From Pseudomonadota bacterium (GTDB lineage Bacteria; Pseudomonadota; Gammaproteobacteria; Burkholderiales; Burkholderiaceae_B): 18,097 nucleotides of DNA. The notes under the pieces were generated by a model. That model did not search any database. It saw nothing but the letters and a program-made list of their open reading frames with translations, and had not been told where the DNA came from. A program made the translations under genes and the position numbers. The DNA lies in the NCBI GenBank assembly GCA_023427085.1, contig JAEZBO010000076.1, positions 1-18,097 of the forward strand. Direction: 5' to 3'. Each line of letters opens with the position of its first letter. The first letter of the stretch is position 1. Positions 8,160 through 15,958 of this stretch are shown here, one piece after another.

Positions 8160-9065
8160 ATGAATCAGGCCGCTCGCCAGTGGAAGGGTGTGTTCACGCC
8201 CGTGGTAACCCCGTTCGCCCCGAACGGCGACATCGACAAACAAGCGTGGCGCCGCCTGCTCGAGCTGCTGATCGACGAAGGCGTCGCCGGCATCATCGTG
8301 GCGGGCTCGACCGGCGAGTTCTATTCGATGGACGCCGAGGAAAAAGCCGACGCCTACGCCTTCGTGTCCGAGGTGGTGGCCCAGCGCGTGACCGTGCTGG
8401 CGGGCACCTCGTGCATTGGCACCCGCGACACCCTGCGCCTGACCGAACAGGCGCTCGCCAGCGGCATCGACGGCGCGCTGGTGCTGCCGCCGGCCTTCTG
8501 CATGCCGACGCCGCGCGAGATCGCCGCCTACTACCGGGCGGTGGCCGAGGTCGGCCTGCCGATCATGGCCTACAACAACCCGGCCCGCACCGGCGTGAAC
8601 CTGGGACCGGCGCTGGCCGCCGAACTGGCCGGCATCGAGCAGGTCGTGGCCTTCAAGGAAACCCAGAAGGACATCTACGCGTTCTCGGAAACCTTCCGTC
8701 TGCTGGCCGGCTCGGTCAGCCTGTTCGCCGGCCTCGAACCCTACGCCACGGCGCAGTTCTCGCGCGGCGCGGTGGGGCTGGTCTCGACGATCTCGAACGT
8801 CTGCGCGACCGACGTGGTGGCGCTCAACGATGCGCTCACGCGCGGCGACTACCAAGGCGCGCAGGCGGCCCAGCATCGCATCGACAAGCTCTATCTGCTG
8901 ATGGCGAAATCGGGCATGTCGAACTTCGCCTACGTCAAGACCGCCATGCAGATCCTCGATCGTCCCGGCGGCCAGCCGCGCCTGCCGCACCTGCCGGCCG
9001 ACGCCAGCGCCCTGGCCACCATCGAGGCCGGCCTGCGCGACATCTATCCCCAACGTTTCGCGTGA
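8160..9065 (+). CDS. DHDPS/N-acetylneuraminate lyase family aldolase or dehydratase
   Basis: A class I Schiff-base TIM-barrel enzyme of 301 residues, the family's usual length. The family makes or breaks bonds next to a 2-keto acid (dihydrodipicolinate synthase, sialic acid lyase, keto-deoxy sugar acid dehydratases, hydroxyproline-pathway deaminase). Visible are GSTGEF (49-54), catalytic Y138 in YNNPARTG and Schiff-base K166 in FKET. It is probably not the lysine enzyme DapA: the motifs differ (GSTGEF, FKETQ) and it sits with a regulator, an aldehyde dehydrogenase and a solute receptor. The ATG at 8160 has AAGGA five bases upstream; an in-frame TTG at 8112 lies inside the operator and is not credible. 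A route to an aldehyde such as 2-ketoglutarate semialdehyde would fit the next gene, but the substrate is not known. Confidence 0.9.
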   Translation: MNQAARQWKGVFTPVVTPFAPNGDIDKQAWRRLLELLIDEGVAGIIVAGSTGEFYSMDAEEKADAYAFVSEVVAQRVTVLAGTSCIGTRDTLRLTEQALASGIDGALVLPPAFCMPTPREIAAYYRAVAEVGLPIMAYNNPARTGVNLGPALAAELAGIEQVVAFKETQKDIYAFSETFRLLAGSVSLFAGLEPYATAQFSRGAVGLVSTISNVCATDVVALNDALTRGDYQGAQAAQHRIDKLYLLMAKSGMSNFAYVKTAMQILDRPGGQPRLPHLPADASALATIEAGLRDIYPQRFA

Positions 9066-9070
9066 CCGCC

Positions 9071-10525
9071 ATGAACACACTTCCCCACGACCTGGCGCTG
9101 GCCCCGTTCATCGACGGCGAGCACGTCACCACGCCGATCGACCAGACCGTCGCCACGCTCGATCCGGCCACCGGCGCCGTGCTGGCGCAGGTGCCGGTGG
9201 CCGACGCGGCGCTGGTCGACCGCGCGGTGCAAGCAGCCCGCGCGGCACTGCGCGGCCCCTGGGCAGCGGTGTTGCCGGCCGAGCGCAGCCGCATCCTGTT
9301 TCGCACCGCGGCACTGATACGCGAACAGGCGCAAACCCTGTCGGTGGTCGAATCGCTGGATTCGGGCAAGCCGCTGCGCGAAGCCAAGGGCGACATCGAG
9401 ACGTCGGCCCGCTACTTCGAATACTACGCAGGCATCGCCGACAAGCTGCAGGGCGTGACGATCCCGCTCGGGCCGGACTTTCTGTCGATGACGGTCCAGC
9501 AGCCGATCGGTGTGACTGCGCACATCATCCCGTGGAACTTTCCGCTGGTGACCACCGCGCGCGGCATCGCACCATGCCTGGCGGCCGGCGCCACGGCGGT
9601 GGTCAAGCCGGCCGAGCAAACGCCGCTGACCGCCCTGATGCTGGGCAAGATCCTCAAGCAGGCCGGCCTGCCCGACGGCGTCTACAACGTGGTCTGCGGG
9701 CCCGGCGAATCGACCGGCGCGCAACTGGTGGCCCATCCCGACATCGCCCACGTCACCTTCACCGGATCGACCGAGACCGGCAAGCGCGTGATGCAGGCCG
9801 CGGCGCAGCACACCGCGGCCGTGACGCTGGAACTGGGCGGCAAGTCGCCGGTCGTGGTCCTGGCGGACGCCGATCTCGACAAGGCACTCGAAGGCGTGCT
9901 CAAGGGCATCTTCACCAATGCCGGGCAGGTCTGCTCGGCGGCCGCCCGCCTGATCGTCGAACGGCCGGTCGCGCAGGCCTTCATCGACAGGCTGGTCGCG
10001 GCGACCCAGGCACTGCAGCCCGGCAAGGGCTTGCAGGACCCAGGCGTCGGGCCGGTCATTTCGGCCGAGCAGCTCGCCAGGATCGCCCGGCTGGTCGAGC
10101 AGGCCGCCGCGCGCGGCGCCCGGGTGCTGACCGGCGGCCAGGTGCTCAGGCCCGCAGGCCTGGAGCAAGGCAATTTCTATGCGCCGACGCTGATCCTCGC
10201 AGACGACGCGAGCGATCCGATCGTGCAGGAAGAGATCTTCGGACCGGTGCTGGTGATCCAGATCGCCGACGATGTCGATCACGCGGTGCGCCTGGCCAAC
10301 GGCACGCGCTTCGGGCTGGTCGCCGGCATCTACACCCGCGACATCACGGCGGCCAACCGGTATGCGATGCAGGTCGAGGCCGGCCAGGTCTACATCAACC
10401 AGTACTTCGCCGGCGGCGTCGAAACGCCGTTCGGCGGGACCAAGGCCAGCGGCTTCGGCCGTGAAAAGGGCCTGGAGGGCCTGCGCGCGTATCTGCAGGT
10501 CAAGACCATCACGACACGCATCTGA
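9071..10525 (+). CDS. NAD(P)-dependent aldehyde dehydrogenase
   Basis: A 484-residue member of the aldehyde dehydrogenase superfamily, full length, which oxidises an aldehyde to its acid with NAD(P). Catalytic residues are all present: N156 in PWNFP, general base E254 in LELGGKSP, nucleophile C288 in NAGQVCSA, and the EEIFGP motif (387-392). The start is ambiguous: ATG 9071 gives a normal N-terminus, while an in-frame GTG at 9062 overlaps the aldolase stop as GTGA. Neither has a ribosome-binding sequence, so translation probably depends on coupling to the aldolase gene, whose stop ends at 9065. Its place directly behind a DHDPS/NAL-family enzyme suggests it oxidises that enzyme's aldehyde product, as 2-ketoglutarate semialdehyde dehydrogenases do in sugar-acid and hydroxyproline pathways. 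The exact substrate is an inference. Confidence 0.93.
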   Translation: MNTLPHDLALAPFIDGEHVTTPIDQTVATLDPATGAVLAQVPVADAALVDRAVQAARAALRGPWAAVLPAERSRILFRTAALIREQAQTLSVVESLDSGKPLREAKGDIETSARYFEYYAGIADKLQGVTIPLGPDFLSMTVQQPIGVTAHIIPWNFPLVTTARGIAPCLAAGATAVVKPAEQTPLTALMLGKILKQAGLPDGVYNVVCGPGESTGAQLVAHPDIAHVTFTGSTETGKRVMQAAAQHTAAVTLELGGKSPVVVLADADLDKALEGVLKGIFTNAGQVCSAAARLIVERPVAQAFIDRLVAATQALQPGKGLQDPGVGPVISAEQLARIARLVEQAAARGARVLTGGQVLRPAGLEQGNFYAPTLILADDASDPIVQEEIFGPVLVIQIADDVDHAVRLANGTRFGLVAGIYTRDITAANRYAMQVEAGQVYINQYFAGGVETPFGGTKASGFGREKGLEGLRAYLQVKTITTRI

Positions 10526-10532
10526 GTCGCCG

Positions 10533-10560
10533 GGGCGGCGGGCCTGATGGCCCGTCGTCC
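10533..10560 (+). other. Intercistronic stem-loop between the aldehyde dehydrogenase and Bug genes
   Basis: A 12-bp stem (10533-10544 with 10549-10560, two G-U pairs) closes a TGAT loop, eight bases after the dehydrogenase stop. No T-run follows, so it is less like an intrinsic terminator than a structure that stabilises the upstream mRNA or partly reduces read-through into the receptor gene. Confidence 0.45.
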
Positions 10561-10610
10561 GCCATCATTCCGTCCGCAGCACCATACTCATACCAACAAG
10601 GGGCTTTACC

Positions 10611-11585
10611 ATGATCACGATCCTTCGCCACCTCCTGCTTGCCGCCGCGCTGGCCGCCAGTTCGGCCGGCGCCCAGTCCTCCTATCCCTCGCAACCCATC
10701 AAGCTGGTGGTCGGCTTCGCGCCGGGCGGCTCCACCGACCAGATCGCCCGGGTCGTGGCCGAGGGCATGTCCAAGCGGATGAACCAGTCGGTCGTGGTCG
10801 AGAACCGCCCCGGCGCCAGCGGCAACATTGCCGCCGGCCAGGTCGCGCGCGCCGCCGGCGATGGCTACACCCTGCTGCTGACCGCCGTGGGCCTGGCGAC
10901 GACCGCTGCCTTCAATCCCTCCATCCTGCAGGCGCACCCCAGCAAGGACCTCGCCTCGATCGCGCTGCTGGCCTACACCCCCAACGTGCTGCTGGCCAGC
11001 CCCTCGACCGGCTTCAGCTCGGTGGCCGACGCGGTGGCATACGGCAAGAAGAATCCCGGCCTGCTCAGCTTCGGCCATTCCGGCTATGGCGGCGGCCTGC
11101 ACCTGAGCGGCGAGGTGTTCGCGCTGAAGTCGGGCGTCAAGATGACCCAGGTGCCCTACAAAGGCGCCGCGCCGATGATGGCCGACCTGCTGGCAGGCCA
11201 TATCCAGCTGGGCTGGGACAACGCATCGACGGCGCTGCCGATGATCCGCAGCGGCAAGGTGCGCGCCCTGGCGATCGCGGCCGCCGAACGGTCGCCCGAG
11301 CTGCCCGACGTGCCGACCTTCAAGGAGCTCGGCATGCGGGACATGGAATTCGGCGCGTGGTTCGGCCTGAGCGGCCCGGCCTCGCTGCCGCCCGAACTGG
11401 CGCAGGAGATCGCGGCACACGTCGATGCGGTGCTCGACGATCCGGCCGTGCAGGAACGGGTCAAGGCGGTCGGCATTTCGACGCTCAAGAGCCAGTCGCC
11501 GGCCGAGTTCGCGGCCTACGTCGAGGCCGACATCGAACGCTGGACCACGATCGTCAAGCAGGCCAACGTCAAGCCGGAAAAATGA
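10611..11585 (+). CDS. Bug/TctC-family tripartite-tricarboxylate substrate-binding protein
   Basis: A periplasmic solute receptor of 324 residues, typical for the Bug family that is greatly expanded in Bordetella. Residues 1-21 are a Sec signal peptide with cleavage expected after AGA (19-21). Family blocks are visible: VVGFAPGGSTDQIARVVA (33-50), the ENRPGASGN loop that contacts the ligand carboxylate, and VPYKGAAPMMADLLAGHI. These proteins bind small carboxylates, and some pass ligand to TctAB-type membrane subunits or to sensor kinases. No TctA or TctB is encoded in this window, so it is an orphan receptor. The ATG at 10611 has AAGGGG upstream. It is 85 bases after the aldehyde dehydrogenase on the same strand and likely in its operon, so its ligand is probably the substrate of that pathway or a relative. 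Confidence 0.93.
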   Translation: MITILRHLLLAAALAASSAGAQSSYPSQPIKLVVGFAPGGSTDQIARVVAEGMSKRMNQSVVVENRPGASGNIAAGQVARAAGDGYTLLLTAVGLATTAAFNPSILQAHPSKDLASIALLAYTPNVLLASPSTGFSSVADAVAYGKKNPGLLSFGHSGYGGGLHLSGEVFALKSGVKMTQVPYKGAAPMMADLLAGHIQLGWDNASTALPMIRSGKVRALAIAAAERSPELPDVPTFKELGMRDMEFGAWFGLSGPASLPPELAQEIAAHVDAVLDDPAVQERVKAVGISTLKSQSPAEFAAYVEADIERWTTIVKQANVKPEK

Positions 11586-11592
11586 TCCGGCC

Positions 11593-11620
11593 GGCCGCGC
11601 CCGCCTGACGGCGCGCGGCC
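11593..11620. terminator. GC-rich stem-loop between convergent Bug and receptor genes
   Basis: An imperfect inverted repeat (GGCCGCGCC at 11593-11601 against GGCGCGCGGCC at 11610-11620) with a TGAC loop in the best pairing. It lies eight bases after the Bug stop and 43 bases after the stop of the leftward receptor gene. No T-run is visible, so the terminator call rests mainly on position. Confidence 0.3.
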
Positions 11621-11662
11621 TGACCGGCATGGCGCCGCCCACGCGGCCCATGCAGCCCGCGC

Positions 11663-13732
11663 TCAGAACGTCGTGCGGATCCCCAGCATCACGCTGCGGC
11701 CCGGCAAGGGCGCCTGCCGCGAGATGAACGAGGTGTGGTTGTAGGCCAGCCTGTCCAGCAGGTTGGTGCCGCGCAGATAGACCTGCGCCTGCGCGCCGCT
11801 GACTTCCATCGAATAGGTCAGCAGTGCGTTGACGAGGTTGTAGCCGCCGGTCTCCTGTTCGTACGAGGCGATCTTCGATTGCCTGAAGACCCGCATGAAC
11901 TCGAGACCGGCGCCCCACTGGGCCCAGTCGGCGTCGAGCCGCACGCCGGCGCGCATGGCCGGGATGCGCGGCAGGTTGCCGTCGTCGTTCTTGAACTTGC
12001 CGCGCACGTAGTCACCGAACACCGCGGCCGAATAGACCGGCGTGAAGCGATGGCGCACCTCGCCCTCGACGCCGGTGAACTGCGCATCGCGCTGCGCGTA
12101 TTCGATCAGCCGGAAGTCCTCGTAGCGGTCCAGCGTCTGCGCGTAGATGTAGTTCTTGACGTTGTTGTGGAAGGCGCTGACGCTGAAGGTGGTCGCGCCT
12201 TCGGTCTTGCGCAGCGTCAGGTCGATGTTGCGCGAGGTTTCGCGGTCCAGGTCGGCATCGCCGATCTCGTAGGTGTTGGTGGCCAGGTGGATGCCGTCGG
12301 CATAGAGCTCCTGCGCCGACGGCATGCGCTGCGAGCGCGACAGCGACAGCGCGACCGAGTACTGCGGCGCGAACTCCCAGACCGCCGCGGCCGACAGCGA
12401 GGTGGCGTTGTGGCTGCGCGCGTCGCGCTGGTCGGGCGTGATGCGCTGCCAGTCCTGGCGTGCGCCGGCCTCGAAGCGCCAGTCGCCCAGCCGGTATTCC
12501 TCGAGCAGGAACACGCCGGTGCTGCGGGTGCGGCTTTCCGGCAGGAAACCCTCGGTTCCGTCGGCGCCGAACTTGCTGCTGGCGCCCTGCACGCCGACCA
12601 CGCCGCGCCAGCCGAACAGCGGCTTGTGCGTGAGCTCGACGCGGCCGTCGTAGCCGCGGTTGGTGAAGCGCGTGCCGACCTCGCCGTCCTCGATCTCGTC
12701 GTGGCGGTAGCTGGTCAGGCCGGCGCGAAAGCGGATCTTCTCGAAGCCGGCGAACGGGTCGACGTACTCGCCGCGCAGATCGCCGCGGTTGCTGCGCAGC
12801 TTCACATACGGCACGCCGTGCTCGTGGGCATGATCGTGGTCGTGCTCGTCGTGGCCGCCGCCGTGGTCATGGTCGTGATCGTGGCCGCCGCAATGCAGGT
12901 GGTCGCCGTGCGGATGGCAGCTTTCGTAGTCGTGGCTGTGGCCGGGCAGGCCGTAGCGCGAATCCTGGTAGGTGTAGGCGATGCCGGTGTAACCGCGCGG
13001 CGTGACCCACGACAGGCCGACGCTGCCCGAGCCGCTGCGGCTGAACGAGCCGTCGACGCGGCGGCTGCTCCAGTCGGGCACGCGGTAGTCGTCCGATTCG
13101 CGCTTCATGCCTTCGATGCGCACCGCCAGGTTGCCGCTGCCGCCGGTGATGCCGACCGCGCCGGCACGCTCGCCGGTACCGGTCGCCCCGCGCAGTTCGA
13201 CCTCGCCCTCGACGCCGCGCTCGGGCACCGCGGTCGGGATCTTCTTGTCCAGCACGTTGACCACGCCACCGATCGCACCGCCGCCATACAGCAGCGTCGA
13301 GGGCCCGCGCAGCACCTCGATGCCCTGCGTCAGCATCGGCTCGACGGTGATCGCATGGTCGGGCGAGACCCCCGAGGCGTCCATCAGCTCGGAGCCATCG
13401 GACAGCACTCGCACGCGCGGCGCGGTCTGGCCGCGGATCACCGGCCGGCTGGCGCCGCCGCCGAAGGTGTCCGAATGAATGCCGGGCTGGCCGTCCAGCG
13501 TGTCGCCCAGCGTCGGCTGGCGGCGCGTGACCAGCGCCTCGCCGTCCAGCTTGGCGGCCGGCGTGGCGGTGCTTTCAAGTTCGGTGTTGAGCGGGCTGGC
13601 CGAGATCGTCACCGGGGCCAGTTGCACCGGCGCGCCGCGCGGCACGGCCGGATCGGGCGTCTGCGCCGTCGCCGGCAAGGAAAAGACCGCTGCGGTCAGC
13701 GCAGCGGCCAGCGGGTCGTGAAGGCGGCGCAT
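11663..13732 (-). CDS. znuD: ZnuD-like TonB-dependent zinc receptor with His-rich loop
   Basis: A 689-residue outer-membrane TonB-dependent receptor. It has a signal peptide (1-23, cleavage after ATA), a TonB-box-like APVTISA (39-45), a plug domain (about 52-165, with RGPSTLLYGGGAIGG), then a 22-strand-type barrel ending in a C-terminal phenylalanine. Residues 265-305 hold 16 histidines, several Asp/Glu and two cysteines (C272, C281) in one predicted extracellular loop. This is the hallmark of ZnuD receptors that capture zinc for TonB-driven uptake. A Zur box lies 24 bases upstream of the start, independently pointing to zinc. ATG 13732 is preferred over ATG 13738 because GAGG sits six bases before it. 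Copper or nickel cannot be excluded from the loop alone, but the Zur site favours zinc. It is a single-gene unit. Confidence 0.93.
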   Translation of the reverse strand: MRRLHDPLAAALTAAVFSLPATAQTPDPAVPRGAPVQLAPVTISASPLNTELESTATPAAKLDGEALVTRRQPTLGDTLDGQPGIHSDTFGGGASRPVIRGQTAPRVRVLSDGSELMDASGVSPDHAITVEPMLTQGIEVLRGPSTLLYGGGAIGGVVNVLDKKIPTAVPERGVEGEVELRGATGTGERAGAVGITGGSGNLAVRIEGMKRESDDYRVPDWSSRRVDGSFSRSGSGSVGLSWVTPRGYTGIAYTYQDSRYGLPGHSHDYESCHPHGDHLHCGGHDHDHDHGGGHDEHDHDHAHEHGVPYVKLRSNRGDLRGEYVDPFAGFEKIRFRAGLTSYRHDEIEDGEVGTRFTNRGYDGRVELTHKPLFGWRGVVGVQGASSKFGADGTEGFLPESRTRSTGVFLLEEYRLGDWRFEAGARQDWQRITPDQRDARSHNATSLSAAAVWEFAPQYSVALSLSRSQRMPSAQELYADGIHLATNTYEIGDADLDRETSRNIDLTLRKTEGATTFSVSAFHNNVKNYIYAQTLDRYEDFRLIEYAQRDAQFTGVEGEVRHRFTPVYSAAVFGDYVRGKFKNDDGNLPRIPAMRAGVRLDADWAQWGAGLEFMRVFRQSKIASYEQETGGYNLVNALLTYSMEVSGAQAQVYLRGTNLLDRLAYNHTSFISRQAPLPGRSVMLGIRTTF
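12818..12940 (-). other. Coding segment of the metal-capturing His-rich loop
   Basis: This stretch of the receptor gene encodes residues 265-305, where 16 of 41 residues are histidine, mostly as His-Asp or His-Glu pairs, with cysteines at 272 and 281. The DNA is a degenerate GTGGTC/GTGATC-type repeat on the plus strand, and such repeats tend to expand or contract in frame. Confidence 0.85.
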
Positions 13733-13755
13733 GGACATCCTCGAAGATCAAAAAG

Positions 13756-13780
13756 TAAAACGTTATAACATAACGTTTTA
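13756..13780. promoter_or_regulatory. Zur box upstream of the zinc receptor
   Basis: A perfect inverted repeat with arms TAAAACGTTAT (13756-13766) and ATAACGTTTTA (13770-13780) around AAC. The core GTTAT-N3-ATAAC and the 23-bp size match the proteobacterial Zur operator (GTTATANTATAAC core). On the minus strand it contains TATAAC, a likely -10, so zinc-loaded Zur would block the receptor promoter and zinc shortage would open it. It starts 24 bases before the receptor ATG. Confidence 0.88.
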
Positions 13781-13797
13781 GGATTGAATCCCGAAGA

Positions 13798-13833
13798 TGT
13801 CGTTGCGACAGCCTGGCGGCGCGGTGCTCCGCG
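13798..13833 (-). terminator. Weak hairpins after the SRPBCC gene
   Basis: Two short stem-loops (CGCGG/CCGCG at 13820-13833 and TGTCG/CGACA at 13798-13810) follow the SRPBCC stop and precede the zinc receptor promoter. Neither has a T-run. They may help end the upstream four-gene transcript, but this is tentative. Confidence 0.2.
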
Positions 13834-13835
13834 TA

Positions 13836-14282
13836 TCAGGCCGGCATGCGGCCGAAATGCTGCTTGAGCGCGTCAAAGCCGCCCTGGAACACGCCCTCGC
13901 CGATCAATTCGCGCAGCGCCGACACGCGCTCGGGCGCGCAGTCGAAATCGGCGCTCCACTCGCCAAAGCAGCGCCCGCCGTCGGTGACCGGCGTGAGTTT
14001 GAGCGTGGCGACGTAGCCGCTCACGCCCATCGGGCTCTCGAGGATGCTGTAGACGAAGGTGTAGTCGTAGTCCGACAGCGCCAGCAGCCGCTCGCGGATC
14101 AGGCCGCCGTCGCGGGTATGGAAATGCCGCACGCAGCCGATCCGGTCCGACGGCAGGCCGTCCTCGATGCGCGAGTCGGCGATCAGCGGATGCCAGCCGG
14201 GCATGCCGTTGAAGTCACGCACGCGCTGCCAGACCTGCTCGGCCGGCGCATCGATCACGCTCGAGACATAGACGCTGATCAT
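13836..14282 (-). CDS. SRPBCC (START/polyketide-cyclase-like) family protein
   Basis: A 148-residue soluble protein of the SRPBCC superfamily, whose helix-grip fold encloses a deep hydrophobic cavity for lipids, hormones, polyketides or other small molecules. The N-terminal strand and helix (SSVIDAPAEQVWQRVRDF, about 7-24) and the following MPGWHPLI block are diagnostic. The closing helix is around 125-144. The ILESPMGVSGYVATLKLTPV stretch matches the Polyketide_cyc2-type subgroup that also occurs in plants. No signal peptide or membrane segment is seen. The ATG at 14282 overlaps the SPFH stop as ATGA, with only a weak purine stretch upstream, so it is made together with the SPFH protein. Ligand or enzyme activity is unknown; a lipid or small-molecule role near the SPFH scaffold is an inference. 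Confidence 0.87.
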   Translation of the reverse strand: MISVYVSSVIDAPAEQVWQRVRDFNGMPGWHPLIADSRIEDGLPSDRIGCVRHFHTRDGGLIRERLLALSDYDYTFVYSILESPMGVSGYVATLKLTPVTDGGRCFGEWSADFDCAPERVSALRELIGEGVFQGGFDALKQHFGRMPA

Positions 14283-15946
14283 GGCTTGCCCCGCTCGCCG
14301 TCAGCCTGACCGCTCAGCCCCTTGAGCGTCGAGGCGTCCAGCCCGATTTCCTTGAGCAGGTGATCGACGACCGGCGCCTGGGCACGGAAACGCAGCGCGG
14401 AATTGACCACCGAATCCGAGAAACCCGGCGCGCCGTCGCCGCCGCTGCCGACACCGGGCGCACCGCCCAGGCCATCGACGTGCAGGATGCGGATGCCCTC
14501 GATGCGTTCGAGCGGCCGCACCGATTCGCGGATGATGCCCTCGGCCTTCTCGACCACCTTCAGGCGCAGCGCCGACGCCCGCGCTTCTTCGCTCAGCGTG
14601 TTGGCGGCCTCGTTCATCAGGCGCAAGCCCTGCGCCTCGACCTCGTGGCGCGCGCGCGCCGCCTCCAGCCGGATCTGCTCGGCCTGGGCGTCGGCCTGCG
14701 CCTGTGCCCGGATCGCCGCGCCGCGGTCCTCGCTGGCCTGGCGTTCGGCCTGCGCGGCGATGCGCAGGCGCACCGCCTCGCGCTCGGCCTCCTGCGTCGC
14801 ACCGATCAGCTCGATCTGCTTCTTGCGCTCGGCCATCTCGATCTCGCGCGCCGTGAAGACCTTTTCCTCGGCCGCCACCGCGCGCGCGCGGGCCTCCTCG
14901 GCCATGGCCTGCGCCTCGGATTGCGCGCGCGAACGTTCGGCGATCGCGATGACCCGCTGCTGCTCGGCCAGCTCGATGGCCTGGCGGCGCTGGATCTCGG
15001 CGGCCTGCACGTCGCGGTCGCGGGCGATGCGCTCGGTCTCGACGCTCTGCTCGGCCTTGATGCGGGCCTGTTCGACCGCCTCGCGCGCCAGGATCTGCGC
15101 GCGCTCGGATTCCTGCTCGCGCTCGGCCTGCTCGCGGGTCAGCGCCGAGCGCTGTTCGGCGCGCATGATCTCCAGCCCGCGCAGCTGCACCAGCCTGGCG
15201 GTCTCGGCATCGCGGTCGATGTCCAGCGACAGCTTTTCGGCCTCGAGGTTCTTGTTGCGGATCGCAATCAGCGTGTCCTGCTCGATGTCGTTGCGCTGCT
15301 TCTTGCGCCGCTCGATCTGCTCGGTCAGCCGCGTCAGGCCCTCGGCGTCGAAGGCATTGCTGGGATTGAAGAATTCCATCGAGGTCTGGTCCAGCTGCGT
15401 CAACGAGGCCGACTCGAGCTCCAGGCCGTTCTTGGTCAGGTTCTCGGCCACCGCCGCGCGCACCCGCTGCACGTATTCGCCGCGCTTCTCGTGCAGTTCT
15501 TCCATCGTCATCTCGGCCGCCACGGTGCGCAGCGCGTCGACGAACTTGCCCTCCAGCAGTTCCTTGAGCTGCTCGGGCGCCATGGTGCGCAGGCCCAACG
15601 TCTGCGCGGCGTCGGCGACCGCCTCGGCCGAGGCCTGGACCCGCACGTAGAACTCGGCAGTGACGTCCACGCGCATGCGGTCCTTGGCGATCAGCGCCTT
15701 TTCGCGGCCGCGCGAAACCTCCAGCCGCAAGGTGTTCATGTTGACCGGGATCACGTCGTGCACGATCGGCAGCACCAGCGCGCCGCCATCGAGCACCACG
15801 CGCTGGCCGCCCAGGCCGGTGCGCACGAAGGCCCGCTCTTTCGAGGCGCGCAGGTAGAGCCAGTGCAGCAGCCCGACGATGATGGCCGCGACGATGGCGA
15901 CCGAGATGAAGCCTAGCAAGAACGTTCCAAACTGAGCGCCTGTCAT
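14279..15946 (-). CDS. yqiK: YqiK-family SPFH/flotillin-like membrane protein
   Basis: A 555-residue flotillin-like protein, close to the length of E. coli YqiK, which it resembles strongly in the AFVRTGLGGQ and NAFDAEGLTRLTEQ blocks. Residues about 7-32 are one transmembrane helix, with the bulk inside the cell. The SPFH domain spans about 33-215. A very long charged coiled coil (about 220-455, many Glu/Arg/Gln/Ala) drives oligomerisation. A glycine-rich stretch and a conserved C-terminal block (SALRFRAQAPVVDHLLKEIG) follow. Such proteins form large rings or scaffolds that organise membrane microdomains. The start at 15946 has AGGGGAG upstream. Unlike the E. coli locus no YqiJ/NfeD partner is adjacent; instead it is 12 bases behind a TIM-barrel gene and overlaps an SRPBCC gene. 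Partners and cargo are unknown. Confidence 0.92.
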   Translation of the reverse strand: MTGAQFGTFLLGFISVAIVAAIIVGLLHWLYLRASKERAFVRTGLGGQRVVLDGGALVLPIVHDVIPVNMNTLRLEVSRGREKALIAKDRMRVDVTAEFYVRVQASAEAVADAAQTLGLRTMAPEQLKELLEGKFVDALRTVAAEMTMEELHEKRGEYVQRVRAAVAENLTKNGLELESASLTQLDQTSMEFFNPSNAFDAEGLTRLTEQIERRKKQRNDIEQDTLIAIRNKNLEAEKLSLDIDRDAETARLVQLRGLEIMRAEQRSALTREQAEREQESERAQILAREAVEQARIKAEQSVETERIARDRDVQAAEIQRRQAIELAEQQRVIAIAERSRAQSEAQAMAEEARARAVAAEEKVFTAREIEMAERKKQIELIGATQEAEREAVRLRIAAQAERQASEDRGAAIRAQAQADAQAEQIRLEAARARHEVEAQGLRLMNEAANTLSEEARASALRLKVVEKAEGIIRESVRPLERIEGIRILHVDGLGGAPGVGSGGDGAPGFSDSVVNSALRFRAQAPVVDHLLKEIGLDASTLKGLSGQADGERGKP

Positions 15947-15958
15947 GATCGGCTCCCC

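Noticed and set aside
8160..9065. Calling this gene dapA of lysine biosynthesis
   Set aside because: Its motifs (GSTGEF, YNNPARTG, FKET) and catabolic neighbours fit the wider DHDPS/NAL family better than the housekeeping enzyme.
10611..11585. A complete tripartite tricarboxylate transporter
   Set aside because: Only the periplasmic receptor is present; no TctA- or TctB-like membrane genes are encoded in the window.
11735..13768. 677-codon plus-strand frame opposite the zinc receptor
   Set aside because: No domain is recognisable, the composition is Val/Ala/Arg/Asp-rich, and the opposite strand encodes a complete receptor with signal peptide and C-terminal Phe.
14360..15916. 518-codon plus-strand frame opposite the SPFH gene
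   Set aside because: Leu/Arg/Ala-rich shadow of the Glu/Arg-rich coiled coil; the minus-strand product is a clear YqiK homologue.
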